Shown: piece after piece, positions 54,655-63,661 of the stretch
Numbering within the stretch: the stretch's first letter is position 1
Layout: each line of letters begins with the position of its first letter
Origin: JAGVSR01 sp963742405
GTDB taxonomy: Bacteria; Pseudomonadota; Alphaproteobacteria; Rhizobiales; Hyphomicrobiaceae
Direction of reading: 5' to 3'
Assembly (NCBI GenBank): GCA_963742405.1
Contig: CAVUMB010000004.1
Location: 313,891 to 377,890, forward strand
Length of the DNA: 64,000 nt
Notes under the pieces: model-generated
Databases searched by the model: none
The model's input: only the letters and a program-made list of their open reading frames with translations
What the model was told of the DNA's origin: nothing
Translations under genes and position numbers: made by a program

Positions 54655-55099
54655 ATGCCGTTCGCCAACCCCAGCGATGGCGAACTTTCTGAATTGCTGG
54701 CGTCAGCCCGAGTTTTCGCAATCGTCGGCGCATCGGCAAATCCCGACAGGCCCTCTTATGGCGTAATGGAAAGGCTCTTGGCGCACGGCTATCATGTCGA
54801 TTCCGGTCAATCCGGGACACGCTGGTGGATCCATACTCGGCCAGGGGGTTTACGCGACGATTGCCGATGTACCGGCCCCAGTCCAAGTCATCGATATCTT
54901 CAGGTCGCCTGACGCGGCGCTGGGCGTCGTAGATGAGGCCATTGCTGAGAAACAGCGGCTCGGGATTAAAGCGATATGGATGCAGCTCGGTGTCGTTAAC
55001 GCGATAGCCGCTGAGCGGGCGATTGCTGCGGGACTGACGGTGGTCATGGATCGCTGTCCGAAGATCGAATTGGCGCGTCTCGGACTGCAGCCGGGGTGA
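54655..55099 (+). CDS. CoA-binding protein (YccU-like), frameshifted
   Basis: About 147 residues if repaired. The Rossmann block VFAIVGASANPDRPSYGVMERLLAHGYHV is followed, after a one-base excess near 54796-54799, by IPVNPGHAGGSILGQGVYATIADVP, LGIKAIWMQLGVVN and VMDRCPKIE, all typical of the YccU/CoA-binding-2 family. It is two bases after the enoyl-CoA hydratase gene, so co-transcription is likely. Its last 56 bases overlap the end of the convergent GH3 gene. Confidence 0.82.
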
Positions 55100-57329
55100 T
55101 GAGGAAATCGGTCGTGACGGTCGTGTCGGAGCTTCCGCCGGCGAAAATTTTGAACGGCGCGGCTTCGACGACGTAGCGTCCGGCATCGTCGTGAAATCCT
55201 AAATTCTGCGCCGACAGGCGAAAGCGTACGCTGCGTTTCTCGCCTGGCTTCAGTGTGATTTTTTCAAACCCGCGCAGTTCTTTAACCGGCCGCGAGCGGC
55301 TAGCCACGAGCTGGCGCGTATAAAGCTGGACGACTTCGCTACCCGTCCGGGAGCCAGTATTGCGAACCATGACGTCAACGTCGATAAATCCCTTCGTCGT
55401 CATAGTCGGCTCGGAGAGGATGATCGGTTCGTAGGCGAACGTCGTGTACGAGAGGCCGTGGCCAAAGGGGTATAGAGGCGTGTTCGCCTCGTCGATGTAG
55501 CCAGTGGTGTAGCGGCTGCCCGTCCAGGGGCGGCCTGTCGGAAGGCCGTTATAGGCGATCGGGATCTGGCCTTCCGACCGGGGAAATGTCATCGGCAGCT
55601 TACCCGACGGCGCAACTTCACCGGTGAGGACTTCTGCCAGTGCCGTGCGGCCCTCCGTCCCGGGATGCCAGGCGATCAGGATTGCGTCGGCTTGCCGGTC
55701 CGGCTTGGCGAGGACGAGCGGACGGCCGGTTTCCACCACGAGCACGATGGGCCGGCCGGTGGAGGCCAAGGCGTCGAGCATGTCCTGCTGGCGGCCGGAA
55801 AGTTCCAGTTTCGTGCGCGAAACGCCTTCGCCTTGAACATCGCAATCCTCGATGACGTTGAACACCACGATATCAGATCGGATCGCGGCGGCGATGGCGG
55901 CACCTTTGTCGAGGTACTCACGCCCGCACGCATCGGCGAAGGCCGGAGCGTAGTTGAGCGTTTGACCTGGACGAAGCCGTTTTTCAATGGCTTGGCGCAG
56001 CGTTTCGGTGACCGGCTTTGCATGTCCGGCCGGACCCCACCAGGAGTGGTCGTGCGCTGCTGTGTCGGCCGCGGCGCCAATCAGAGCAATTGTTGGCGTT
56101 GCAGCCGTGAGCGGCAGTGCCGACTTATCGTTTTTGACGAGCACGAAGCTTTCGCGTGCGACCTCACGAGCGCTTCGGCGCACGTTCGTTTCGTCCACCG
56201 GTCGCGGAAGGGCGGCGAAATCGGCTGGTGTCGCATCAAACAGTCCGAGGCGGTACTTGACGCGCAAGACACGGCGCACGGCCTCGTCGATTTCGGCGGT
56301 TTTGATGCGTCCATCGCGCACGGCTTTGGCGAGGGTCAGATCGTAGCCGCCGCTCGCCATGTCGAAGTCGATGCCGGCGCGAAAGGCGAGTACGCTGGCC
56401 TCTTCAAGGTCACGGGCGACGCCATGGTTGACGAGTTCGCCAATGGCCACGAAGTCGCTGGTGACGAAGCCGTCGAAACCAAGCTGCTTTTTCAACAGGT
56501 CTGTGATGAGTTTGCGGTTCATCGTGACCGGCACACCGTTGATCGTGTTGAACGATGCCATCACAGTTTCCGAACCGGCCTGCAAGGCGGCCACAAACGG
56601 CGGCAGATAGCGGTCGAGAAGTTCGGGAGTGGAAATCTCGGTACCGGTGTAGTCGCGGCCGCCTTCCGGAGCGCCGTAGCCGACGAAATGCTTGACCGAG
56701 GTCGCAAGGCCGCCGCGGCGATAACCTTTGACGCGGGCGGCGGAGAAGGCGGAGGCGAGAAACGCGTCTTCGCCAGCGCCTTCAATGACGCGGCCCCAGC
56801 GGGGATCGCGCGAGACGTCGACCATGGGAGCGAAGGTCCAGTTGACACCCACGGCGCGGGCCTCGCGGCCAACTTCATAAGCGGCGCGTTCGGCCAACTC
56901 CGGTTTCCAGGTCGCAGCCCATGCGAGCGGCGGCGGGAACGTGATTTTCAAGGCGTAGATGGCATCGATGGCAAACAGCATGGGGATGCCGAGGCGCGAC
57001 TGGCGGGCGGCGTCAGAGAACGGGCGGATAAATTTCGGATCGACCACGTTGAGCATCGCGCCGATCTCGCCACGGCGAACCGCCTCAAGCTGCGGTTGAT
57101 GCGGGAAGGCGAGAGAAGGGAAATGCAACTGACCGACTTTTTCCTCCAGCGTCATCCGCTTCAGGAGGGCGGCAACAGCGCGCTCGATGTCGCGCTCCTT
57201 GATAGGGTCGCGCGTGCCGGCAAGTGATGGCAGGGTCTTGTCTGGGCCGACGGGGTTGGCCAGAGTCGGCGTGAGGGCCAAGAGCAACAAGGTGAATGCA
57301 AGGAATGAGCGCATGCGTCCGGGGTTCAT
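55044..57329 (-). CDS. Secreted GH3 family beta-glucosidase (BglX-like)
   Basis: A 761-residue enzyme with a signal peptide (MNPGRMRSFLAFTLLLLAL, cleavage near TLA). GH3 N-terminal and C-terminal domains and a fibronectin-III-like end domain (GSRTGSEVVQLYTRQ) are present. The nucleophile is probably Asp292 in VTSDFVAIGEL, and RDPRWGRVIEGAGED is conserved. The usual DxIHG motif is replaced by DAIYALKITF, a possible change in subsite specificity. The role is likely hydrolysis of beta-glucosides in the periplasm. An alternative start is ATG 57314. It is divergent from the ribA region. Confidence 0.9.
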   Translation of the reverse strand: MNPGRMRSFLAFTLLLLALTPTLANPVGPDKTLPSLAGTRDPIKERDIERAVAALLKRMTLEEKVGQLHFPSLAFPHQPQLEAVRRGEIGAMLNVVDPKFIRPFSDAARQSRLGIPMLFAIDAIYALKITFPPPLAWAATWKPELAERAAYEVGREARAVGVNWTFAPMVDVSRDPRWGRVIEGAGEDAFLASAFSAARVKGYRRGGLATSVKHFVGYGAPEGGRDYTGTEISTPELLDRYLPPFVAALQAGSETVMASFNTINGVPVTMNRKLITDLLKKQLGFDGFVTSDFVAIGELVNHGVARDLEEASVLAFRAGIDFDMASGGYDLTLAKAVRDGRIKTAEIDEAVRRVLRVKYRLGLFDATPADFAALPRPVDETNVRRSAREVARESFVLVKNDKSALPLTAATPTIALIGAAADTAAHDHSWWGPAGHAKPVTETLRQAIEKRLRPGQTLNYAPAFADACGREYLDKGAAIAAAIRSDIVVFNVIEDCDVQGEGVSRTKLELSGRQQDMLDALASTGRPIVLVVETGRPLVLAKPDRQADAILIAWHPGTEGRTALAEVLTGEVAPSGKLPMTFPRSEGQIPIAYNGLPTGRPWTGSRYTTGYIDEANTPLYPFGHGLSYTTFAYEPIILSEPTMTTKGFIDVDVMVRNTGSRTGSEVVQLYTRQLVASRSRPVKELRGFEKITLKPGEKRSVRFRLSAQNLGFHDDAGRYVVEAAPFKIFAGGSSDTTVTTDFLITPAAVRDAPIRSSDSDP

Positions 57330-57505
57330 ATCTGGGAGTAGCCGCAGGTCGTTTGGCGCAGGATTGTGTCGGCGGCAGGGACGTACAAAAGCGAGCACGC
57401 CAGGGTATCCAGCACAACCAGCGTTCAGCCGCACCCGTGATCTGAAATAGGGTCCGCGGCAACTTCGCCGGACGATCGCCGTTTACGCCTGACCCAGGAG
57501 GCTCT

Positions 57506-57661
57506 ATGGGCTTTTCCATGATAGGGCTTGAACGGGCCGCCGAGCCAGCGCAGAACCATAGTCCGCCGGCTGGTCGCTACCGTAAACGTTGGTCTCAGTG
57601 CGCGGTCAGCCGCAAGAGTTGCGCGCTCAGCGCCAAGCGGCCGCCAAGCAGCGGCCAGTAG
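57506..57661 (+). CDS. Possible 51-codon small gene before ribA
   Basis: MGFSMIGLERAAEPAQ begins after an excellent AGGAGG ribosome-binding site with four bases of spacing. The rest is basic and not protein-like, and the stop at 57661 is 17 bases before the ribA start. It could be a leader whose translation affects ribA, or a chance frame. Confidence 0.35.
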   Translation: MGFSMIGLERAAEPAQNHSPPAGRYRKRWSQCAVSRKSCALSAKRPPSSGQ

Positions 57662-57678
57662 ACGAAGCCGGGAGAACG

Positions 57679-58341
57679 ATGGCCCATCATACGGCTCGAA
57701 AGATTGGCATGCGGCCCGGGGACCTCAAGTCCGTGAAACTCGCGATCGATTGGTCTGTCGAGACGGTTCTGCCGATCGAACTCGGCGGTGCTGAGGTCGC
57801 GCTGGAGGCGCATGCCTACCAGGGCCGCGAACCCGATATTCAGGCTGTCGCCCTCGTCCACCGCGACGACCCCACCGCAGAAACAGTTCCGGTTGTTCGC
57901 CTCCACTCCGGCTGCGTCACGGGCGACGTGTTTCATTCGCTGCGCTGCGACTGCCATGCCCAGCTGAAAGCCGCATTAGGTCGTATCACCAGCGAACCGC
58001 TGGGGGTTTTGATCTATCTGCCGTACCAGGAAGGTCGCGGCATCGGCCTATTCCGCAAGATCAAGGCCTATGCGTTGCAGGACCAGGGTCTCGACACGGT
58101 CGATGCCAATTTGGAGCAGGGTCAGCCGATCGACGCGCGCGACTATGCGTTCGCCGGCGAGATCCTGAAAGATCTCGGGCTGACACGAATCCGGCTGATG
58201 ACCAACAACCCTGACAAAATCGAAGCCTTGAGCGCGGCTGGCATCGACGTCGTGGAACGCATTCCGCTCGTCGTAGAGGCCAGTCCGCACAACAAGGCGT
58301 ATCTCGAAACCAAGCGCAAGCGGCTCGCCCACGAACTTTGA
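57679..58341 (+). CDS. ribA: GTP cyclohydrolase II
   Basis: A 220-residue enzyme that opens GTP in the first step of riboflavin synthesis. Zinc cysteines are Cys79, Cys90 and Cys92 (LHSGCVTGDVFHSLRCDC), with YLPYQEGRGIGLFRKIKAY and MTNNPDKIEAL as GTP-binding and catalytic blocks. The N-terminus up to residue 20 is variable, and the start at ATG 57679 follows GGGAGAAC. It is a stand-alone RibA, not fused to the RibB domain. No FMN riboswitch is seen upstream. Confidence 0.93.
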   Translation: MAHHTARKIGMRPGDLKSVKLAIDWSVETVLPIELGGAEVALEAHAYQGREPDIQAVALVHRDDPTAETVPVVRLHSGCVTGDVFHSLRCDCHAQLKAALGRITSEPLGVLIYLPYQEGRGIGLFRKIKAYALQDQGLDTVDANLEQGQPIDARDYAFAGEILKDLGLTRIRLMTNNPDKIEALSAAGIDVVERIPLVVEASPHNKAYLETKRKRLAHEL

Positions 58342-58388
58342 GATCGGGCCGTTCGGGGCACCAGCGCCAGCGATCGTGTGAGCACGTG

Positions 58389-59729
58389 TCAGTTGGCCGA
58401 TGTGTTTTTGAAAACCTTGCCGTCTTTCATGATGACTTTGAAGTTTTTGGCCGGATCGGCGACGAGGGCGAGATCATCGAGAGGGTTACCGTCGACAAGG
58501 ATGAGATCGGCCAGCGCCCCCTGCTGCACGATGCCTAGTGCTCCCGGATAGGGATTTCTCAGGCCGGACAGTTGTAGCAGTCCGGCATTCGTCGATGTAG
58601 CCATGGCCAGCGCTTCGGCGGGTGTGAACCAACGGCCTAGATCGACAAGTCGGGACCCCTGCAGTTCCGCTTCCGACTTCGAGAAAAGAATGTCTGTACC
58701 GAACGCCGTCTTGAGTTTGTATTTCTTGGCCAGCGCATAGACGCGGTCGGTTCCTTCGGACACTTGCTGCTTCTTTGCCGCCTGCTCGCCGCCCAATTTA
58801 TGAACGGCTGCGTTGCCGCCTGGGAGGAAGGGTTGCGTGCTGAGCCAGATATCCTTTTCGGCCATAAGTTTTGCGGTGGGTTCATCCATGAGGTGCGCGT
58901 GCTCGATGCAGCGCACGCCCGCCGCAATCGCGCGCTGGATTGCGACTGGCGTGTAGGCATGCACTGCAACGTAAGTGCCCCAGTTTTCGGCAGCTTCGAC
59001 GGCCGCGCGAACCTCGGCCTCGGTAAAGGTTGACACGTCCAAGGGGCTGAATGGCGAGGCCACGCCGCCGCCCGCCGTAAGCTTGATTTGAGACGCGCCT
59101 TGCATCAGTTGCTCGCGCACACGCACGCGGACTTCATCGGGGCTGTCGGCGATCATACTGCCGCCGATCTGCTCCATTCGTGTTAGCCCGCCGCCGATAG
59201 TTCTCGGCAAATCTGAGAGCTGTCGGAAGTCGCCATGGCCGCCCGTAATGGTGATCATGGCACCGGACGGATAGATACGCGGTCCGGCGACGATGCCTTC
59301 GTCGATGGCGCGCTTCAATCCAAAGACTGGCCCGCCCATGTCGCGAATTGTGGTGAAGCCTCGCATGAGCGTGGCTGTCGCTTCATCCGCCGCCAGAAGA
59401 TTGGTGTAGCCGATGTCGCCGGAAATCGCGGCCAATGGTGTCGGTCGCACGAGTATGGCATGCCAGTGCATGTCGATCAGACCGGGCATCAACGTACGGC
59501 CGTTTCCCGCGATGCGCGTGGCATCTGCGGCGGCAATTGGCGCCGTTGAGATGCTCTTGATGACGTTGCCGTCAACGAGCACATTGGATGGCTCAGAGAG
59601 AGTGGCGCTCTTGCCATCGAAAATTCGGACATTCACGAAGAGCACCTGATCGGCTGAGGCGGGGGTGCACGGCAGCGCCGTCAGAAACGGGACGACTGCG
59701 GCGCAGAGTTGTCCCAGCCGAAATGTCAT
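58389..59729 (-). CDS. Secreted metal-dependent amidohydrolase
   Basis: A 446-residue enzyme of the amidohydrolase superfamily. The signal peptide runs to about ADQ (residue 28). Metal ligands are in DMHWHA (His88, His90), QIKLTAGGG (Lys), AVHAYT (His), CIEHAHL (His) and GTDILF (Asp), giving a binuclear centre; the C-terminal VQQGALADLILVDGNPLDD block is typical of imidazolonepropionase-like and prolidase-like members. GGAG seven bases before ATG 59729 supports this start. The substrate is unknown. It is convergent with ribA. Confidence 0.88.
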   Translation of the reverse strand: MTFRLGQLCAAVVPFLTALPCTPASADQVLFVNVRIFDGKSATLSEPSNVLVDGNVIKSISTAPIAAADATRIAGNGRTLMPGLIDMHWHAILVRPTPLAAISGDIGYTNLLAADEATATLMRGFTTIRDMGGPVFGLKRAIDEGIVAGPRIYPSGAMITITGGHGDFRQLSDLPRTIGGGLTRMEQIGGSMIADSPDEVRVRVREQLMQGASQIKLTAGGGVASPFSPLDVSTFTEAEVRAAVEAAENWGTYVAVHAYTPVAIQRAIAAGVRCIEHAHLMDEPTAKLMAEKDIWLSTQPFLPGGNAAVHKLGGEQAAKKQQVSEGTDRVYALAKKYKLKTAFGTDILFSKSEAELQGSRLVDLGRWFTPAEALAMATSTNAGLLQLSGLRNPYPGALGIVQQGALADLILVDGNPLDDLALVADPAKNFKVIMKDGKVFKNTSAN

Positions 59730-59985
59730 TTTCGTCTCCATCATGATGGGCGAAAGGGATGCACAATCACTTGCGTTGGCTGCTGGGCGCAATACTGGCT
59801 CGCCCTGGCTTGCAGTGCAAGGCGATCGAATGAGTGAGTGCCCTTTACAGAGGGTCTAGAGCGGCGGCGGAAGCCGGAGACGGGTCAACCACGCCGCACA
59901 GATCAGGAGACGCAGCTCCTTCATCGGTCGATCAGCAGTCCGCCGCCGACCGGGATGATCGATGAGCGGCGCGCTGCACCGTTGC

Positions 59986-60762
59986 CTACGTTTTGGATTG
60001 CGATGTTCGGGCCAGATGGGCGGCGGTCAGCCCTTCCAAGGCCATACCGAAACCGATGCCCTCGTGCACGATCCGCTTCAAGCGCTGGGTGAGCGCCTGG
60101 CGGGTGTAGCGAAGGTTCAAAGTGGGTTGCTTGGCGAGATGGCGTGCGACGTCCCAGGCGCGCTGCATGACCGCATCCGGTTCGAGGAGTTCGTGGACCA
60201 CGCCGAGTCGGTGGCCTTCTTCGGCGGAAATCTTTTCCTGCATCCAAAGAAAATACCGAGCGCGGGATGTCCCGAGCGCGTCGGCCCAAAGAACCTGCAA
60301 ACCATCTCCGGGAACGATGCCGAACGTCAGATGGGGGTAGTCCTGGAACCACGCCGTGCGCGAAGCAAGGATGATGTCCATTGTCAGGATCAGTTCCGTA
60401 TGCAGGCTGGCGGGCCCGTTGATGGCACTGATCATGGGCACGTCGATTTCGAGCATGTTGATCAGCAGGCGGCGTTCGTTGGTGTAGACCTTGTCCCAGG
60501 CGTTCGGGTCCGCGACATCACCGAATGTCGAAAAATCCGGACCACCCATCCAGATGTCGCCGGTGCCTGTCCAGATGATGACGCGGTTGTCCCAGTCACG
60601 ATTTATGTCGTGGAGGGCGTCGACGAGATCGGATTGGACACGGTCGTTATAGAGACACGGCCCGCCATTGGTGTGCATCCGGACTTCGAGGATGCCGGTT
60701 TCAGCCTCGCGCGAGAAGGCCAAGTTGGGATACTTGCCGAAGTAGCTGGGGGTACTTTGCAT
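59986..60762 (-). CDS. Crotonase (enoyl-CoA hydratase) family protein
   Basis: A 258-residue protein starting MQSTPSYFGKY. The fold blocks are ILEVRMHTNGGPCLYND, RVIIWTGTGDIWMGGPDF and MISAINGPASLHTELILTMDIILAS, in which the second block (FTGAGDAFCAGGDL type) reads TGTGDIWMGGPDF. The oxyanion-hole GGPDF is retained but the context differs from classical enoyl-CoA hydratases, so substrate and even CoA dependence are uncertain. It resembles the 6-oxocamphor-hydrolase-like branch more than typical fatty-acid hydratases. Transcribed away from the amidohydrolase by 256 bases. Confidence 0.8.
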   Translation of the reverse strand: MQSTPSYFGKYPNLAFSREAETGILEVRMHTNGGPCLYNDRVQSDLVDALHDINRDWDNRVIIWTGTGDIWMGGPDFSTFGDVADPNAWDKVYTNERRLLINMLEIDVPMISAINGPASLHTELILTMDIILASRTAWFQDYPHLTFGIVPGDGLQVLWADALGTSRARYFLWMQEKISAEEGHRLGVVHELLEPDAVMQRAWDVARHLAKQPTLNLRYTRQALTQRLKRIVHEGIGFGMALEGLTAAHLARTSQSKT

Positions 60763-60971
60763 CGACGCTCCGAATGTCACCAACACGCCAAAGAACAGCG
60801 AAATTTCGACGAATTTCCGCGCGTAAATGCCTAACTCAGTCTCGTACGACTGACCAGTAGCGTAGCGCTGCTTTCACGCCGGGACTGGCAAGCCCAACGA
60901 CATAAATTTTGTCCTTTCGCGTATGGATTTCTTATTAACATCGGGGTGCGGATTGGGCGGCAGCAGCCGCT

Positions 60972-62744
60972 TCAATCGGCCAGTTCCTTCTGCATCGGAA
61001 CTGTAAATCCACCCTCCGCCACCATACGAGCGAACAACCCGTTGCCCTTTGCGAGATCACGGAATTTGCCCGTCTCGACGATGCGGCCCTTATCCAGCAC
61101 GTAGATGCGATCGGCGTTGGCGACCGTCGAGAGGCGGTGGGCGATTACGAAAGTGGTCCGTTTTTCGCGCAGGCGGTCGAGCGCGCGTTTGATCTTGGCT
61201 TCCGTCTCCGCGTCGAGTGCGCTCGTCGCTTCGTCAAGGATCAAGATCGGAGCGTCCTTGAGAATTGCACGAGCGACGGCAAGCCGCTGGCGTTCGCCGC
61301 CCGAGAGCGAGGCGCCGCGTTCGCCGATGACGAACTGATAACCGCCCGGCTTCTGCATGATGAAGTCGTGTGCTTCCGCGAGACGGCAGGCGCGCTCGAT
61401 ATCGGCGTCCGTGGCATTCACGCGGCCGACCCGGACGTTTTCGGCGATGGAGCGGTTGAAGAGCCCGGCGTCCTGAAACACCACGGCAATGGAATGGCGC
61501 AACGATGTCACCGTGACGTCGCATACGTCATGGCCGTCGACGAGAATGCGGCCGCCATGCGGCGTTCGCAGGCGTTGCAGCAGTGACAGCGTCGTCGTTT
61601 TACCCGATCCCGTCGGTCCGACGAGGGCCACGGTTTCACCCGGGGCTGCGTGGATGTCGATATTGAAAATGCCTTGCTCGCTCTGTGGAAAGCGAAATGT
61701 CACCTCTTCGAAGCGGACATCGCCGGCAACTGGCGGCAGATCGAGAGCACCTGGCCTTTCGGGAATGGCGTCCGGCTCGTCCACGAGGGCAAAGTAAGTG
61801 CGCAGGGTCGGTGCCGTGCGGTTGAGGCCCATGACAAAGGCAGCGATCTGGTCGAGTTTGCCGATCATCAGTCCGGCAAAGGCGACGAAGCTGACGATTT
61901 CGCCGACGGTCAGCTCGCCGCGACCGGCGAGCACTGCTCCGATCGAGAATACGGCGACCATGGTGATTGTCGCGGCGGCGCGCTGAAGCACGGTCAGGAC
62001 GCCCCACCATGTCAGTACGGGATACTGCGCGTTGAGCAGATGGCTCATCAGCGAGCGCATCGCTTCGGCTTCCGCTGCCAGGCGCGTGTAGCTTTGCACC
62101 ACGGTCACATTGCCGAGCACGTCGCCGACACGCCCCGACAAATCGGAATGATATTGCTCAACTGCGGCCTGTCCGAGCCGCGTCTTCTGCATGACGAGGA
62201 CGTTCATGAAGACATATGAGATGGCCAGCGCGGCGAGGATCAGAGCCATGCGCCAATCCATAGAAATGGCGGTCGGCACGAGGAGGACAATACTGCTGAT
62301 GGCCGTCAGCTGTTCGCGCAGCGCGCTGAGCCAAACCCAAAACAGGCCGTCAGTACCTGAAATGATGGCGCGCACAACGGAGCCCGAGCCGCGTTCGGCA
62401 TGGTAGCTGAGGGGCAGCGTGATGGCGCGTTCGAACGCGTTGGCCATGGCCGCGAGCCGGCGGCGGTGGGCGAGGCGGTCGGCGATGACGGCGACGATGA
62501 CGCTGGCGGTGATGCCGAATAAACCGAGGGCTGCCCACATGGCAATCAAGCCGAAGGCGCCTTCCTTGTTTGACAAGGCGTCGACAACGCGGCCGAACAG
62601 GATCGGCTCAATGAGCTGAATGAGCCCGACGACCACGCTGGCAATCGCAAGGGTGATCGCGAGATTGCGTTCTGTTGCCAGTAGCGCGAGCGCGCGCGTG
62701 TAGACCTGCGGCAGCGACAGAACGGGTGGGGCTTGCTTTTGCAT
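60972..62744 (-). CDS. ndvA: Glucan exporter ABC transporter NdvA/ChvA-like
   Basis: A 590-residue half-transporter with a fused N-terminal membrane domain (about six helices) and C-terminal ATPase. Walker A is GPTGSGKTTT, the signature LSGGERQRLAVARA and Walker B ILILDEATSAL. NdvA/ChvA exports cyclic beta-1,2-glucan to the periplasm in rhizobia and Agrobacterium. The glucan synthase NdvB is not in the window, so assignment rests on the close family resemblance. Upstream it is 18 bases from the methyltransferase gene on the same strand. Confidence 0.85.
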   Translation of the reverse strand: MQKQAPPVLSLPQVYTRALALLATERNLAITLAIASVVVGLIQLIEPILFGRVVDALSNKEGAFGLIAMWAALGLFGITASVIVAVIADRLAHRRRLAAMANAFERAITLPLSYHAERGSGSVVRAIISGTDGLFWVWLSALREQLTAISSIVLLVPTAISMDWRMALILAALAISYVFMNVLVMQKTRLGQAAVEQYHSDLSGRVGDVLGNVTVVQSYTRLAAEAEAMRSLMSHLLNAQYPVLTWWGVLTVLQRAAATITMVAVFSIGAVLAGRGELTVGEIVSFVAFAGLMIGKLDQIAAFVMGLNRTAPTLRTYFALVDEPDAIPERPGALDLPPVAGDVRFEEVTFRFPQSEQGIFNIDIHAAPGETVALVGPTGSGKTTTLSLLQRLRTPHGGRILVDGHDVCDVTVTSLRHSIAVVFQDAGLFNRSIAENVRVGRVNATDADIERACRLAEAHDFIMQKPGGYQFVIGERGASLSGGERQRLAVARAILKDAPILILDEATSALDAETEAKIKRALDRLREKRTTFVIAHRLSTVANADRIYVLDKGRIVETGKFRDLAKGNGLFARMVAEGGFTVPMQKELAD

Positions 62745-62762
62745 GGCGCAATGTCCGGTGGC

Positions 62763-63596
62763 TCAAGGCGGCAGGCCGACGAGGTCGGTCTGGCTGATTT
62801 CGAGCGTGGCGCGCGGTCTGGCGAGCCAGGTATCGATCATCTTGTCGTGGCCTTTGGCAACCAGCCGCTGGGCCTCAGCGAGTTCTGACTGCATGGCGCG
62901 AATTAAAGGCGCTTCGGCGGCGCGCAGGTGCAAGTGGCTCGACCCTTCGATCACCGAGTACTCCGAGAGGCGAAGTTGCTCACTGAGTTCGTTGGCGGCT
63001 TGCGGGCCCATGGCCTCACCAGAGCCTGCGTCTCGCATCAAGCGGCGATGGAGGGCGGCGGTGAAGGCGCCATCGGCGGCGTGGTGCGGCTGCAGTTTGA
63101 GGCGGCCATCGTAGAGCAGGCGGGCGTGCATGACCGAGCGGCGGGCGGCCAGTATGGCGACGAGATTGCGAATTGCGGCGGCCGGGTAGCGCAACAGGTC
63201 TTCGTCAATAACGACGAGAGATGGCGGCGGCTCGCTCGGCGCGCCGCCGGCTGCAACCACGTCGTGATGCTTGATGCGGATAGCTATTTTTTGGCCCTGG
63301 CGTTCGATAAAAAGACCATCCTGCGTGATGCGCGCGGCCGGTGCCCACCGGGTCAGGTGATCGCGCGCGAGGGCTTCTTCCGCCGCGTCCCGGCAATAGA
63401 GGGTCCAGGCCTGATCCTGGGCCAGGATCGGCGCCAGGGCGCGCAACGTGGCGCCGGTGCCGGCGTGAAGGTCAAGCACGTCAAGCGAGGGTCGCCCTTC
63501 GAACCAGCCCGACAGTGCATCGGACACATCGCTGTTTTTGGCGCGGCGGTCGGCGGCCTCTTTCAATAATTGCAATTCGGTCGTGGGGAATAACAT
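62763..63596 (-). CDS. Class I SAM-dependent methyltransferase-like protein
   Basis: A 277-residue protein. The segment LDVLDLHAGTGATLRALAP resembles motif I (DxGxGxG) of Rossmann-fold methyltransferases, with VVIDEDLLRYP as a possible later strand. The target is unknown. It precedes ndvA by 18 bases and may be co-transcribed with it. Confidence 0.7.
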   Translation of the reverse strand: MLFPTTELQLLKEAADRRAKNSDVSDALSGWFEGRPSLDVLDLHAGTGATLRALAPILAQDQAWTLYCRDAAEEALARDHLTRWAPAARITQDGLFIERQGQKIAIRIKHHDVVAAGGAPSEPPPSLVVIDEDLLRYPAAAIRNLVAILAARRSVMHARLLYDGRLKLQPHHAADGAFTAALHRRLMRDAGSGEAMGPQAANELSEQLRLSEYSVIEGSSHLHLRAAEAPLIRAMQSELAEAQRLVAKGHDKMIDTWLARPRATLEISQTDLVGLPP

Positions 63597-63661
63597 CGCG
63601 TCACCAATCGAGGTAGGCGGTGGCGGCGATCGCTGGGGGCGACCCCGGACCCAACGCGCGG

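Noticed and set aside
55665..57227. 520-codon plus-strand frame inside the GH3 glucosidase gene
   Set aside because: Antisense shadow with low-complexity composition; the opposite strand has all GH3 motifs.
57330..57678. FMN riboswitch before ribA
   Set aside because: I do not see the conserved AGGGGAAC / GGNNGCAAG-type blocks of the RFN element.
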